Under the pieces are notes generated by a model. That model did not search any database, was not told where the DNA came from, and was given only the letters and a program-made list of their open reading frames with translations. A stretch of 64,000 nucleotides of DNA from Crambe crambe (taxonomy: Eukaryota; Porifera; Demospongiae; Poecilosclerida; Crambeidae), in assembly GCA_963924555.1 (NCBI GenBank), contig OZ004593.1, positions 682,001 through 746,000 on the forward strand, given 5' to 3'. This document shows positions 1-12,100 of the stretch, piece by piece (the first letter of the stretch is position 1; every line of letters begins with the position of its first letter). The position numbers were made by a program, and so were the translations under genes.

Positions 1-47
1 TGATCATGCGTCTCCTAAAACCAAAGAAACCAAAAAAGGATAAGGTC

Positions 48-104
<57 letters not shown>

Positions 105-3100
105 GGTCTATCTTTATAATTGTGTACTAATGGTCTTCTCTCTATCTATGTACATTACATATTCCTGCCAAATCATGTTATGTTCCTCTCACTCACCACC
201 CCGCCCCCTCTTGTGGGTGGGGGAGGTCCCATATGAGGATACAGTGACAACAAAATGATATCAATTATTTGTGTCCCAATTTCAGGTTGCCGTGGATACA
301 GACAAAGAGAAGACTCCTGTAGAAGATGAGACTGAAGTGCCTCCTGTAGCAGTGAAGGACGATGGGACTGAAGAAAGTGCCCAAGTGGACGAGGAAGAGG
401 AGGAACAGCAAGGGGAAGAGGAAGGGGAGGGGCAGGGAGAGCAGAGGGAGTGGCAGGAAGTTCAGGAACAACCTCAACTTGACTTAGCAGTGAGTGTAGA
501 CCTAATGAGACTAATGTTTGTTTGTTTTTTATTAATTTATTTTACAGGGTTAATGAGACTAATGTTTGTTTTTATTCATTTATTTTACAGGGTGTTTTTC
601 AGGAGCAGTTCATGCAAAGTAAGTGTGTTTCTTAGTGATTGTGATGTCATTAATAATTGTCTGTTCAGACCCAGAGCAGCTGCTGGCTATGCAGGGTATG
701 ATTCCTGATGAAGAAGCCATGATGAATCTGGCCATTGCCCTCAGTTTGGTGAGTCTTGCACAAATCCCTATAACTGCCCCCTTCCCCCTGTATGAAATTT
801 GGGTGGCCACTGCCTTTTGTTTGTGGTGTGGTTGCTTGAAGAGTACAGGAGAGTGTACTTCAGTGTTAGCTCTTTTCGTGTCATGGTGCTCTTTTTATGT
901 CATGCACTCGTGACCCCGTGGCTAACACACATCAACCACAGAATGGTAAAGGGTAGCCACATTTACAGGTACTGGTGCATAGTATGGTAAATTTAATATG
1001 CTTTTGTCATGTAGGGTAATGAAGGGGGTGGGGCAGGAGGAGGAGGAGGTGGTGCAGGAGCGGGCCAGGGAGGTTTGCAGGCCTACTTTCAAGATTTGAT
1101 GGCATCCCAAGGTAATGGAAATGCTGAAGGGGGTGGAGCTGCCAGCAATGCAACCGGTGAGGAGGGTGTTGACCCTCCACCACCTCCCCCTCCCTCTCAA
1201 CCTCCAGAGGTACAAGGTGAGGAGTGACGAATCTGACGGTGACTCAAACTGCTGTGAAATTTGATTACCACTTCTTTCCTTTAGTTCCACCAGAAGGCGA
1301 GCAGGCCAATTCCCTTCAGGCTTCTCCAGCTCCCCCAGATCCTGCCCCCCAGATCTCTGAAATTGTAGAGATAGAGGAAGAACGTTCCCATAGCTCCTCT
1401 CCTTCCTCCCTGTTCAGCATTCCTGCTGATGAGGACACACATTTGCTGAGTCAGCTAGAAGGAGTCCTTCGTGAAGGAACTGCCACTCCCTCCGAGTCCC
1501 AAGGGGGGAGGGATCAGTTGGGAAGAGGAGTGAGAGATGACAGTGGAACTGGTAACGAGACCAAGGGAAATCGGGAAGAGGAAACCCCTGATAATCACGA
1601 TATGAACTCTGAACCTGAAGTGGTGAGCAGCATGGAAGAAGACACTGGTGAAGATGATCAAACTCTTGTGGAGAATCTGAGCTTGAAGTTGGAAGAAGAG
1701 AGAGAGGTACAGGATCCCTCGGCAGCACCGAGTCCAGGGGAAGAGGCTAGCGTACGTCTTGCTGTCCTCAGGAAGCTTTTGTTGGCTCGACTGGTGCAAA
1801 ATGTCGGTCTCCTGGAAGGTGTTGGAGGGATGCGTTCCATGTGCTACCTTCAGGTCAGTGGTTTATTTATTCGTTGTTTGGGAAAGGCAGGGGGTTAAAG
1901 ATGAAGTCAAGGTGTGGTTTGTTTATCAAACAGAGATGCATTAATTAGCAGGGATTTTTTAGGCCAAGTTCTTGCTGCTGACTAGGTTAGCTCAGATTGA
2001 TCAGGGCAAAATGCCCACCTTTAAAAAAAACAACCCTTATGTGGGTCATGAATGTTACAACAAACAGTTGTAATGAGTATATTCTTACCGAGGGTATCTC
2101 AATTTTCCAGCTAATGATGTTTCTGGTGACTAATTTGGAGTGCTGTCGTGAAGACTCGGAGATTCTTGTCACTACTCTTCAGACGCTCTTACAGAGACTC
2201 CATCTGGACGAGGAAAACCTGCCTGACGATGCCGCCATCAAAGGTCTGGTGGACCGCAACAAACAGCAAGAAGTCTTCCTCCTCTACTTGAGGTTCTTCA
2301 ACATCCTCATGTCTCGCAGGAAGATGAAAGGAGAAGACAATAAGGTAACCATGTTATGTGACCAGTCATGAGACAGTCACATGACCTTAAAATTAAAATG
2401 GCAACGTGGTAGCATGTCACGTGACCAGTCACGAGATTATCACATGACCTAAAAAATGGCAACTGTATTGCTGCAGAGCTGGAAATAAGATGTGATCATA
2501 CATCTAGTAGCCAGCAGTTATTTCTAGCTCTGCAGTGCTGCACTGCTTATATTGGGTGACTGTGATGATACAGAATTGGTGTACTGACAAACCAGCAGTG
2601 GAGACTGCATCATCTATACCCAAATTTCTGAGCACTCAATTTATCAGTGTATCAGTGTATTGTATACATGTGAGACAGTTAAAATGGCACCGTGGTAGCC
2701 ATATCATGTGACCAGTCATGAGATAGTCACATGACCTTAAAATGGCAATGGTAGCTGGTGATATTGGGTGACTGTGATGATACAGAATTGGTGTACTGAC
2801 AAACCAGCAGTGGAGACTGCAACATCCGGACTATGAGCACTCAATTTATCAGTGTATCCCCCAGTCATGCAAAATAAAAGCTTACAAGGAATCTCAAAGG
2901 ATTGATATTTTGCTGTGTTCTAGGTGTCTTATAACTCTCACATGTTGTGGTTCCTGACGGCTCGGACTCTTCTGTGTCACTCCAACATCATGGCCTTCTC
3001 CAGGAAGATGCTCTCCGCTATCATGGCCCAACCACGCTGTCTGGAGGTGTCAGAGGTGAGTAGGGGAGTGTAAGGGGTATGGGGTGTGGTCAGGTAAGAG

Positions 3101-6100
3101 GGCATGGGGTATTGTCAGGTATCATGGTGCTGTTTGGAGGTGGTGGGGGTGTGGTCAGGTAAGTGGAAGATAGTTACTAAGTTGGAGCTTGCATTGAACT
3201 TGGTTATTCAGTTAGAAATGAAGTTGCTTACTTTCCCTCACAATGAACACCAAATATGGCTATCTAAAACAATGATGTCACTACTATTAGTTTCCCCTCC
3301 CACGCTTTTTTTTTTTTTTTGAATCTTTGAATGTGTTTTAGTACAGCCCATCCCTGCAATAGAAATGGGCTTGCTTGCTATTGCATCACCACTCTTGTGT
3401 GTCTCAGTCCTTATCTTCCTTTCCTCTGTTGTCTACCATTCTTACCTTGTGGATTCTCACACAAGACTAGAGAAAGAGTGTCAGGTACAAAGAAAAACGG
3501 GATGTTTAAGCTGAGTTGGAATATAGTGATGCTTTGAAATACTATGTGGGCCTAATCAGGTTTGTCTCTTTCATTCTTGGAGGATCATTAGCAGTTTTGA
3601 TTACATATCTTGTACGGGACTGGGAGAGAACGAAGAAAGAAAGTGAGAGAACTTTAAATCATCTAATTAAAGGAGCCAGGGAAAGATTTAACTCGAGCAA
3701 AAAATATAAGTGAAGATATCAGGACGAGTTTGATCGTCGCAAAAAGAATGCGGTAGAATATGAAAAAGACCGGGAAAAGATTCAGAAGGAGGTGGCTAAC
3801 TTCAAAACAAGGCAGTTTAGTAAGGACAGAAGCAACAGAGCCAAAATCACACAATTGAGGTTGAGAGAAGGAGCTTTGATGAAAGAGCTCATCGAAAGTA
3901 CAAGCAGCAAAGACAAACTCAAATACCAGTTGAAGTCTGTGATTTCGGATAAGGAAAAACTCGCACAGGAGCTAGTCAATGAGAGGCGGCAGAAAGAGGA
4001 ATGGCTGCGAGACGGAAGGAAGCCAAGCTTATCTGATGTGTGTGCGTTCATATTGAGCAATATATGGTGGCTATTCATAAAGCTCTTGTGGGTTCTTTTC
4101 TGTTCGTTGATCATTTCCATCTTTCTCTTGTGCTGTGTTTTGCTCTATTTTATTGTGGTTCATGTTGTTGATAGAATTAAGAGGCACATTTGGTAGGTTT
4201 ATTATTCTTAAGTCCTCCCTTGAGCTGTTAGAAATGAATTTAGAACTGCTTCCGTATCTTTTCTACCATCATCACCTTGTTGAATGAACCCTCAGCACGC
4301 ACTGAAAATGCTTAGTTATAACAAGTATTGATAATTATTACAGATATTGAGCAGATAACTGGTGAGCAGGAGGTATTTAAAAGTATTCATTTTCAATCAT
4401 AAAGCAGTTGAGCTAGCTAGCATGTTTCTACTACAGAGTTCACATGCTTGTAGCCTCGTCCCCAGGCGTAGGAGGGGCCTGGGGACGAGGCTAACATGCT
4501 TGGAGAACTCCAATTATAATGGCTACATAAAGCTTGTCATGAGCAACACAGTCGTAGACTTGTCACTAAAGACACTCCAGCTTATTAATATTTATGGTGT
4601 TGCTCTACACCACTAAACAGATGCAGATCAGCTCACCTTGCCTAAAACATTTCAGATAGAGTAGGTAATGGTCGGCAGGCTGAAGTGTGTATAGGCTATC
4701 TAGTATTATTGGAAAGCTTGCCCTTCTTTCCGGAATGAAGCCTTTATCCAAAAATCAGCTCAATTTAAACACTGGAGAGAATCATCTAGACATCGTTAAG
4801 GCTGAAATTGAAGCGTTCTAATCGCTACTGGCAGCGTGGTGGATGTAACAGATACACACAAAGCCAAATGTATTGAGTCTATATAGTACGGAGCTGGAAT
4901 CTTGCTTATCCAAAAAACTGCTTCATTTAAACACTGGAGACATCGTTAAGGCTGAAATTGAAGCGTTTTGATGGCTACTGGCAGTGTGATGGATGTAACA
5001 GATACACACACACACAACTACTGTAACGCGCTGAGGGTTAGTGAATGCTAAATATGGCTATCTCATAATTAACTACTACATTCCCCTCCCTTATTTTTTT
5101 TGAATATTTTAGTACAGCCCAGCCCAAGAAATGGGCTTGTTTGCTTATTTATATTGCGTCTTATTGCTGGGCTCATTCCTTGTCTTCCTATCCTCTGAAG
5201 TCTACTATTCTTACCTTGTGGATTCTCACACAAGACTGGAGAAAGAGTATCTGGTACAAAGAAAAATGGAATGTTTAGCTGAGATGGAATATAGTGGTGT
5301 TTTGAAGTACTATGTGGACCTAATCAGGTCTGTCTCTCTCTTTCTCGGAAATTTTTTGATAGTTATGGACTTAATTCATTCATGTTATTCATAACTCGTA
5401 TGATGTCATATTTTATGATATGAATATTAACACGTGTCGAGATGACTTAAGTCATGAATATCACTCTAAAACCATGAAGTATGCACTGCTGTCCCTCCCA
5501 CTTGTGAATAGTGCTAGGTTAGTAGAAATGAGGCTGCTCGCTGTTACGTCAGTTCTCTTGGTCCTTGTCTTTTTCTCCTCTTGTGTCTACCATTTTCATC
5601 TTGTGGATTCTCTCAGAGAGACAGAGAAAGAATGTCTGACAGAGAGCAGAGATAAAGAAAGAACTGAATGTCTTGCTGAAGTAGAGCAGTCTTTTGCTGT
5701 CAAGTACTATGTGGAGTGGGTGTTATTTGTGTCTGGTATCAGTGGATTTATCCTGGTGATGGTGGTCGTTTATTTGGCATGGAAAGATTGGCAGAGGAGA
5801 AAAGACGAATACAAAAAGGATTTGAATGCATACAGGCAGCAACTGGATGCAAAAGAGAGAATGGAGGCTGAATTTCGTTCTAAAGTCGGTCATTATAAAG
5901 ATGATGTTGAGAATGTTGTTGTGGAGTATCAGAGAGGTTGGCAGGAGGCTCAGAGGGAAGCTGCTTTCCTGAATATGAAGATACAGCGACAGCACGTGAA
6001 GGACAGGAGCAACTGGGCCAAGATCACACAGTTGAGGAAAAGAGAAGGCACTTTAAAGAAAGAACTTGAGGCAAAATCAAAGATCGAAGATGAACTTGCT

Positions 6101-9100
6101 TTGGAGAATGAGAGACTTGCAAGGGAGTTGGAAAATGAGAGAAAGGTGAAAGAGAAAGAGATGGAGGACTCCGAGAGACTTGCAAAGGAGTTGTTGAATG
6201 AGAGAAGAGGGAGAGAGAGGGAGATGGAAGATTTAAGACAGGTTGTTTCGGAGAAGGAGAGACTTGAAAGAGAGTTGTCGAATGAGAGGAGAGAGAGAGA
6301 GAGGGAGATGGAAGATTCAAGACGGGTTATTTCAGAGAAAGAGAGACTTGCCAGAGAATTGTCAAATGAAAGGAGAGAGAGAGAAAGGGAACTCAGGAAT
6401 GAACCAAAGTCTCTGTTTAGAAAGGCGGGAGAATTTTTTCGTTTGATGTAGTTATCACATTTTGTATCATTTTTGCTGGACTCAGTTATGTAGTACCGTT
6501 AAGTCAAGATAAAGATCTAACCACAACTATGTCCCCTCCCACATTTGAAATTTTGAATTTTGAATAATTAATTGTTTACCAAAAAAATGAAGCTGCTTGC
6601 TACTATATCAGTGCTGCTCTTTCTCTCAGTCCTTGTCTTCCTGTCTTCTGGTCTCTACCATTCTCACCTTGTGGATTCTCTTAGAGAAATAGAGAAAGAA
6701 TGTCTGACAGAGAACAGAGATGTAGAAAGAACTGAATGTCTTACTGAAGTAGAGCAAAGTCTTGTTGTCAAGTACTATGTAGAATTGGTGTGGTTTGTGT
6801 CTGGTATCAGTGGACTTATCCTGGTGATGGTGGTCGTTCATTTGACATGGGAGGTGATGAAAGACTGGCAAAGGAGAAAAGAGAAGTGTGCTGGGTATGA
6901 GATGGATTTAGCCAGACAAAATAGCATTATTAATGCATACAGGAAGAAACTAGGCACAAATAAGAAAGTAGAGTCCAAAATTCGATCTAAAGTGGATCGT
7001 TATAAAGTCGACGTTGAGAATGCTGTCCTCCAGCAGGTGGAGTACGAGAGAGGTTTGCAGGACGCTCAAAGGGAAGCTGCTTTCCTGAACATGAGGATAC
7101 AGCGACAGAACGTGAAGGACAGGAGCAACTGGGCCAAGATCACACAGTTGAGGAAAAGAGAAGGTACTTTAAAGAAAGAACTGGAAGCAAAATCAAAGAG
7201 CAGGGATGAACTCGAGGATAAACTCGGTTCTATTGCTTTGGAGAAAGAGAGACTTGCAAGGGAGTTGGCAGACGAGAGGAGGGAGAGGGAGAGACAGAAG
7301 GAGGAGTTTTTAAGAGAGCGAGCCATGCTTGAGGAGGCAGCTGGAGTGGCACAGCAGCAAGCGTGGGCCGAACATCAATCTCGTCCTCCGCCTGCTCCAG
7401 TACATAGACCTCCTCCAGTTGATCAACAAGAAGATGGGTTCAGAGGTGATCGAAGGTCTAGGCATCAAGCAAGAGAGCAGAATGATGGAGGGAGCTGCTT
7501 GATATCATAAAGAAAGGACATTCCTAAAGGAACCTCTCTCTCTCCCTCCCTCCATATCACATAGTTAGTCAATGCTGAAGTTTGAGTATTAGTATTATTT
7601 TCACCAACTGATAAACAGTGCTTTAGTATTAAACAATGCTTATTAGTGTTAACTAATAAGGTCACGAGGTATGTGTCGCATCCATAGCTGGAATTTATAG
7701 TCTGTGTATGAATATGATTAATTGACACGTGACCATTTGTGAATACTATCAGGTTTGTTTTTTACTACCGTAGTGGAGTGAGTGGATCATTATCGGAGAA
7801 ATGAAGTACCTGATTCCAGTTTTTGCTCTATTCTTGCTTTTCTTGTTGTGTCAACTTCTTCCTTTTTACCAAACTCACCTCAAAGAGTCTGTCAGAAAGA
7901 TTGAAAGTGACTGCAAGGGTTTGAATCAGACTGATGAAGAAAAGATCGAGTGTCTAATCAACTTGAGACAAACTCAGGGTCGTTTGTTCCCTGTAAAGGT
8001 AGCACAGATCTTTTTCATATGTGTTGCTGTGTTGGTATTTGGTGTGACTGCTAATATGGTGTGGGATTTGGAGAAAAAATTTAGAGGCTATAAAATGAAG
8101 TTTGATGAGAATGGGGAGATAATCGCTGCCTACAAGAGCCACCAAAAAGGAGTCAAAAAGGATGAGAGAGTTTTGCAGAGAGACTTGGATCGGAAGACGG
8201 AAGATAACATGAGGCTGAGAGAGGAGGTGGAGAGACAGCGACTGGTGATTGAGAGGCAAAGACAGAAGATAGAAAAACAGGAAGAAAGAATAGACTTCCT
8301 TCAAATGGCAGATACCACAACAGTAGTGCAGCAGTCTCCTTTGAACAGAGTTGGACACAACCCTCCCATGGACCGAAGTGGACAAAGAGAGAGTCATGAG
8401 TCTAATAGCAACACAAACCTGTTCATTTGTTTGTGTGTAGGTGTGTGTGGGATAGCAATTGCATTTGCTGTGACTCTCTTGTATAGTTTCTGATATCAGA
8501 TTTCTTTCCCTCATTATATAAGTGCAGTTTCGCACCTGACGCTCACTACCTGGTGCTCACCACCAAGAACTTTAAGTTAAGATATCTGGAGTTTACTTAC
8601 TTTAGGATTCATGCAGCTCCTGCTCATTTCCCTTTACCAATCCTCTGGGTGGTCTTTCACCTTTCTTCCTGAAGCAGTATGTCAAAAGAATACTGTTGGT
8701 GTGTTTCCGGCTTATGGTTTCATGTGTAACGTCAGCTTGTGCAGCCTATCAAGTTATTCTGATCACGCGAGTATTTGGCCTCGTGACTTGTAGTCGGCCA
8801 AATTTTTTATACTGATCAGTGCTGTGAATTGAACTGAATGATGTCTTCAGAAACTGAAATGAAATCTTCAGTTACTTTCATTTATCTTTTTGACGTGGAA
8901 TATGAAGCTCTATTGGTGTTGTGTGTAGTGGCCTTAGTGACCTTAGCCTTACTTTTGGTGTTGGACTTGAAGAAGGAGAGAGAAAGGAGTGAAGAGTATA
9001 GGGTGAGGAGTGATGAGAGAGAGATGAACTCTCGGAACATAATCAATGCTCAGAAGAGACGTCTAGCAATGGCAAAAAAGGATTTGGCCGATAAGACGAA

Positions 9101-12100
9101 TAGGATACAGAGGCTGGAAGAAGAGTTAAATCTTCATATGACAGGCTTAGGATCAGGTCTGCATCGACCAGCTATGAGACTCCGTTGGGAAATAAATTGA
9201 AATGGATAAAGAGTTAGATCCAGAATATCTGTTTAATTCTTGTTCTCGTATGCTATCAACTTCGTTATTTAGTTGTATTATGACAAAAACTTCATTCAGC
9301 ATTAAAAAAAAAATGTTTATTGAAGTGATAAAAGTTGTAACTGTAGCTTTGGCGAGATTTGATTTTGACATTCCATACCCTATAACTGGTGGATATAGCC
9401 TAATTTCTGGTTTATTATGGTTGTAGGATGCATCCAGCTCCTCTCCACCCTTTACCAATCCTCTGGATGACCTTTCACCTTTCTTCCTGAAGCAGTATGT
9501 CAAGGGACATGCCGGTGATGTATTTCTGGCTTATGGCCGCCTCATGGCAGAGATCCTCCTGGTCCTTCCTTGTCAGGTACATCCATGCATGCTAAGAGTT
9601 GAATGGTATATAGGTGGGCAGGACATTATAAATTATAAAGTGCTGTAAACTGACGGGTTTGGCCTTTCCAAACAGCTTTGTGACGTATTTTGTCGTGTAG
9701 CTTAAGAAGACCAGTGAGATGACAAGTCGACTCCCCACACCTGACTTTGGGCCGAATTGGATTGAGACGCTCTGTGATGTGAGTCAATAATGGTCTTCAT
9801 CATAGTCCTTCATTGCTCTACATTATGTCAACTCTTTTTAGTTCTTACTCAAGGTCTCTCAGACTTATGGAGTGGGAAGACGTCATGTCAGAAAGGTTAG
9901 TCATGGATGTGAATCACATTATTGTCACATGATCGTCACGTGATAGCCACATTGTCTCTCTAGCTATTGCTACAGATTTGTGGTTCCAAGGACAACTACC
10001 GTCAGACCAGAGATGTCCATGCCCTCAAGACCTACATGAAGGTTGTCATGGATACATGCCAGGGGGCTGGGTTTGATCCTGATGGGAGTTCCAGTGGCAA
10101 TAGTGTTACTTTGAACCTTGGCTACAAGGCCATGCTGAATTTGATAGAGCAGCTCAAGGCGTGTGGTGAGGTGGCCTCCATGAGGACATGCAACTGGCAG
10201 GTTTACTGTCAGAGGGAGAAAAGTAAGATTGTTAGCATTATTTTATCATCATACATTCATTTCCTTTCTGCTTTCTAGAAACACTTCCTTATCTCTTCCA
10301 AGCTCTGTTTGTTCTCGATGGAGGCCTTGCTCCCCTAATCCTCCAGTTAATTCACTCTGCCCTCTCGGGGACACCACCCAGCAAGGAGGAGAGGTACAGT
10401 CCAGAGCCGGATGCTGGATCCAAGTCCCATATCTCTTCTAGGAACTCTCGTCGCAAGGAGATGGAGGAGCACAGGAAGTCCAAAGAGAAAGCTAAAGAGA
10501 AGGAGACCAAGGTGTCTATTGTAGGTGAGTCATTCCTAGTCCACCCTGTGTAACAATGCTTATCTTGCCCCTCCTCCTCCCCTTACCCTCCCCTCCTCCT
10601 CCATCCCTCCCCTCCTCCTCCCCCTCCATCCCTCCCCTCCTCCCCCTCCCCTTCCTCCTCCATCCCTCCCCTCCTTCCCCTCCCCCTCCTCCTTCCTCTC
10701 TAGTGCCCAACAAAGAACTGTGCAAAGCACTGGTCCAAATGTTTCTCTCTTTTGTCGACAACCTCTCCTTGTCCCGCTTCTCTGAACTATTCCTCCTTCA
10801 GGCCAACTCCTCCCCCATTCGTTGGCAGGCCCATCGCCTCATCCATTGCCTGTACGAGTACTCCTCCACTCCCGAGCGAGTCTCCCTTGTGGAGATCCTA
10901 TGGGGATTGTGGCCCAGCATGCCCAACCACGGCCACAAGGCTGCCCAGTTTGTGGATCTCCTTGGATACCTCACTATTTCCACCCCCCAAGTCCTAGAAA
11001 AGGTGAAGTTGTACTATCTTGAAGTAATATAGAGATAATAGATTTTTGAACCAGGGCTATACCCATAATGTTAATGTTATTCCATGGTGATGTTGTACTG
11101 TACGTGTCATTATTATGGAGCTAATTGAAACAGGGTTATACCCATAATGTTATGCTATGGTGAAGTTGTACTTTGAAGTCATTATTATATTATTATAGTT
11201 ATTACAACAGGGTTTTACCCATAGTGCTAGCTATACAGTACTGTGTTACTGCATAAGTTGAGTGGTGAGTTTTCTCTGTACTTGCAGGATTCTCTGTGTC
11301 GGTCGTATGTGGAAAGAGCCGTTTCCCTTTTGAAGAAGCAGAACTCGCTACTCGGCTCTCATCCTAACTCACACATCTACTCCCAGCTACGATCGTTGGT
11401 TGATTTTGATGGTTTCTACCTGGAGAGTGAGCCGTGCTTGGTATGCAATGACCCAGAGATCCAGTCCTCAGTAAGTATCCATGATTTACTAGTAGATTAC
11501 TAGATGATTTACTAACTTTTGTTGTTTTATCAGATGCTGAAGCTCCAATCAGTGAAGTCCGAAATTCGTTACACACCTAACATGATTCTGGTCAAACTGG
11601 TTGGCTCTCACTCCATCTCCCAGATACTGCTACGCATATCAGACATCAAGAGAACAAAGATGGTGAGTGGTGGGCAATAATTGGAAGAATGTTTTTAAAA
11701 TTATATTTGCAGGTTCGTACGGTCAATGTTTACTACAGCAACAGAACTGTTCAAAATGTCATTGAACTGAAAAACAAGTGAGTGTTAATTAATTGTCGCT
11801 CCCCTCAATTGAAATTGTCTCCACCTCTTAGGCGCAGTCTATGGCTGATGGCCAAGAGCTGTAGTCTCACAGCAGGTCAAAATGAGGTCAAGGTACGTTT
11901 ATAGTTCTCTCATGAAGTAACTGGATATTTTAACCTTTTATTTTCTCTCAGATTGACTTCCCCCTTCCCATAGTGGCCAGTAATATCATCATTCAGTTCT
12001 CTGATTTCTATGACAACCTCCAGGTATCCATGAATGTACCATAGTTTGCCACTAATCATTACATGACATGGAGAATGTGAATATCTGAGTTAAGACCTTT

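Noticed and set aside
50-101. CRISPR-like or regulatory array among the microsatellites and tandem repeats
   Set aside because: All arrays here are simple or short tandem repeats without unique spacers, in a eukaryotic context.
5723-6320. Minus-strand frames opposite the coiled-coil gene at 5528
   Set aside because: They are the complement of a Glu/Arg-rich repeat (Ser/Leu/Pro-rich shadows) and have no independent support.
10516-11032. Long frames on both strands over the C/T-rich stretch near 10560-10700
   Set aside because: They translate only the polypyrimidine intron and lie out of frame with the clearly conserved UBR4 exon that follows.
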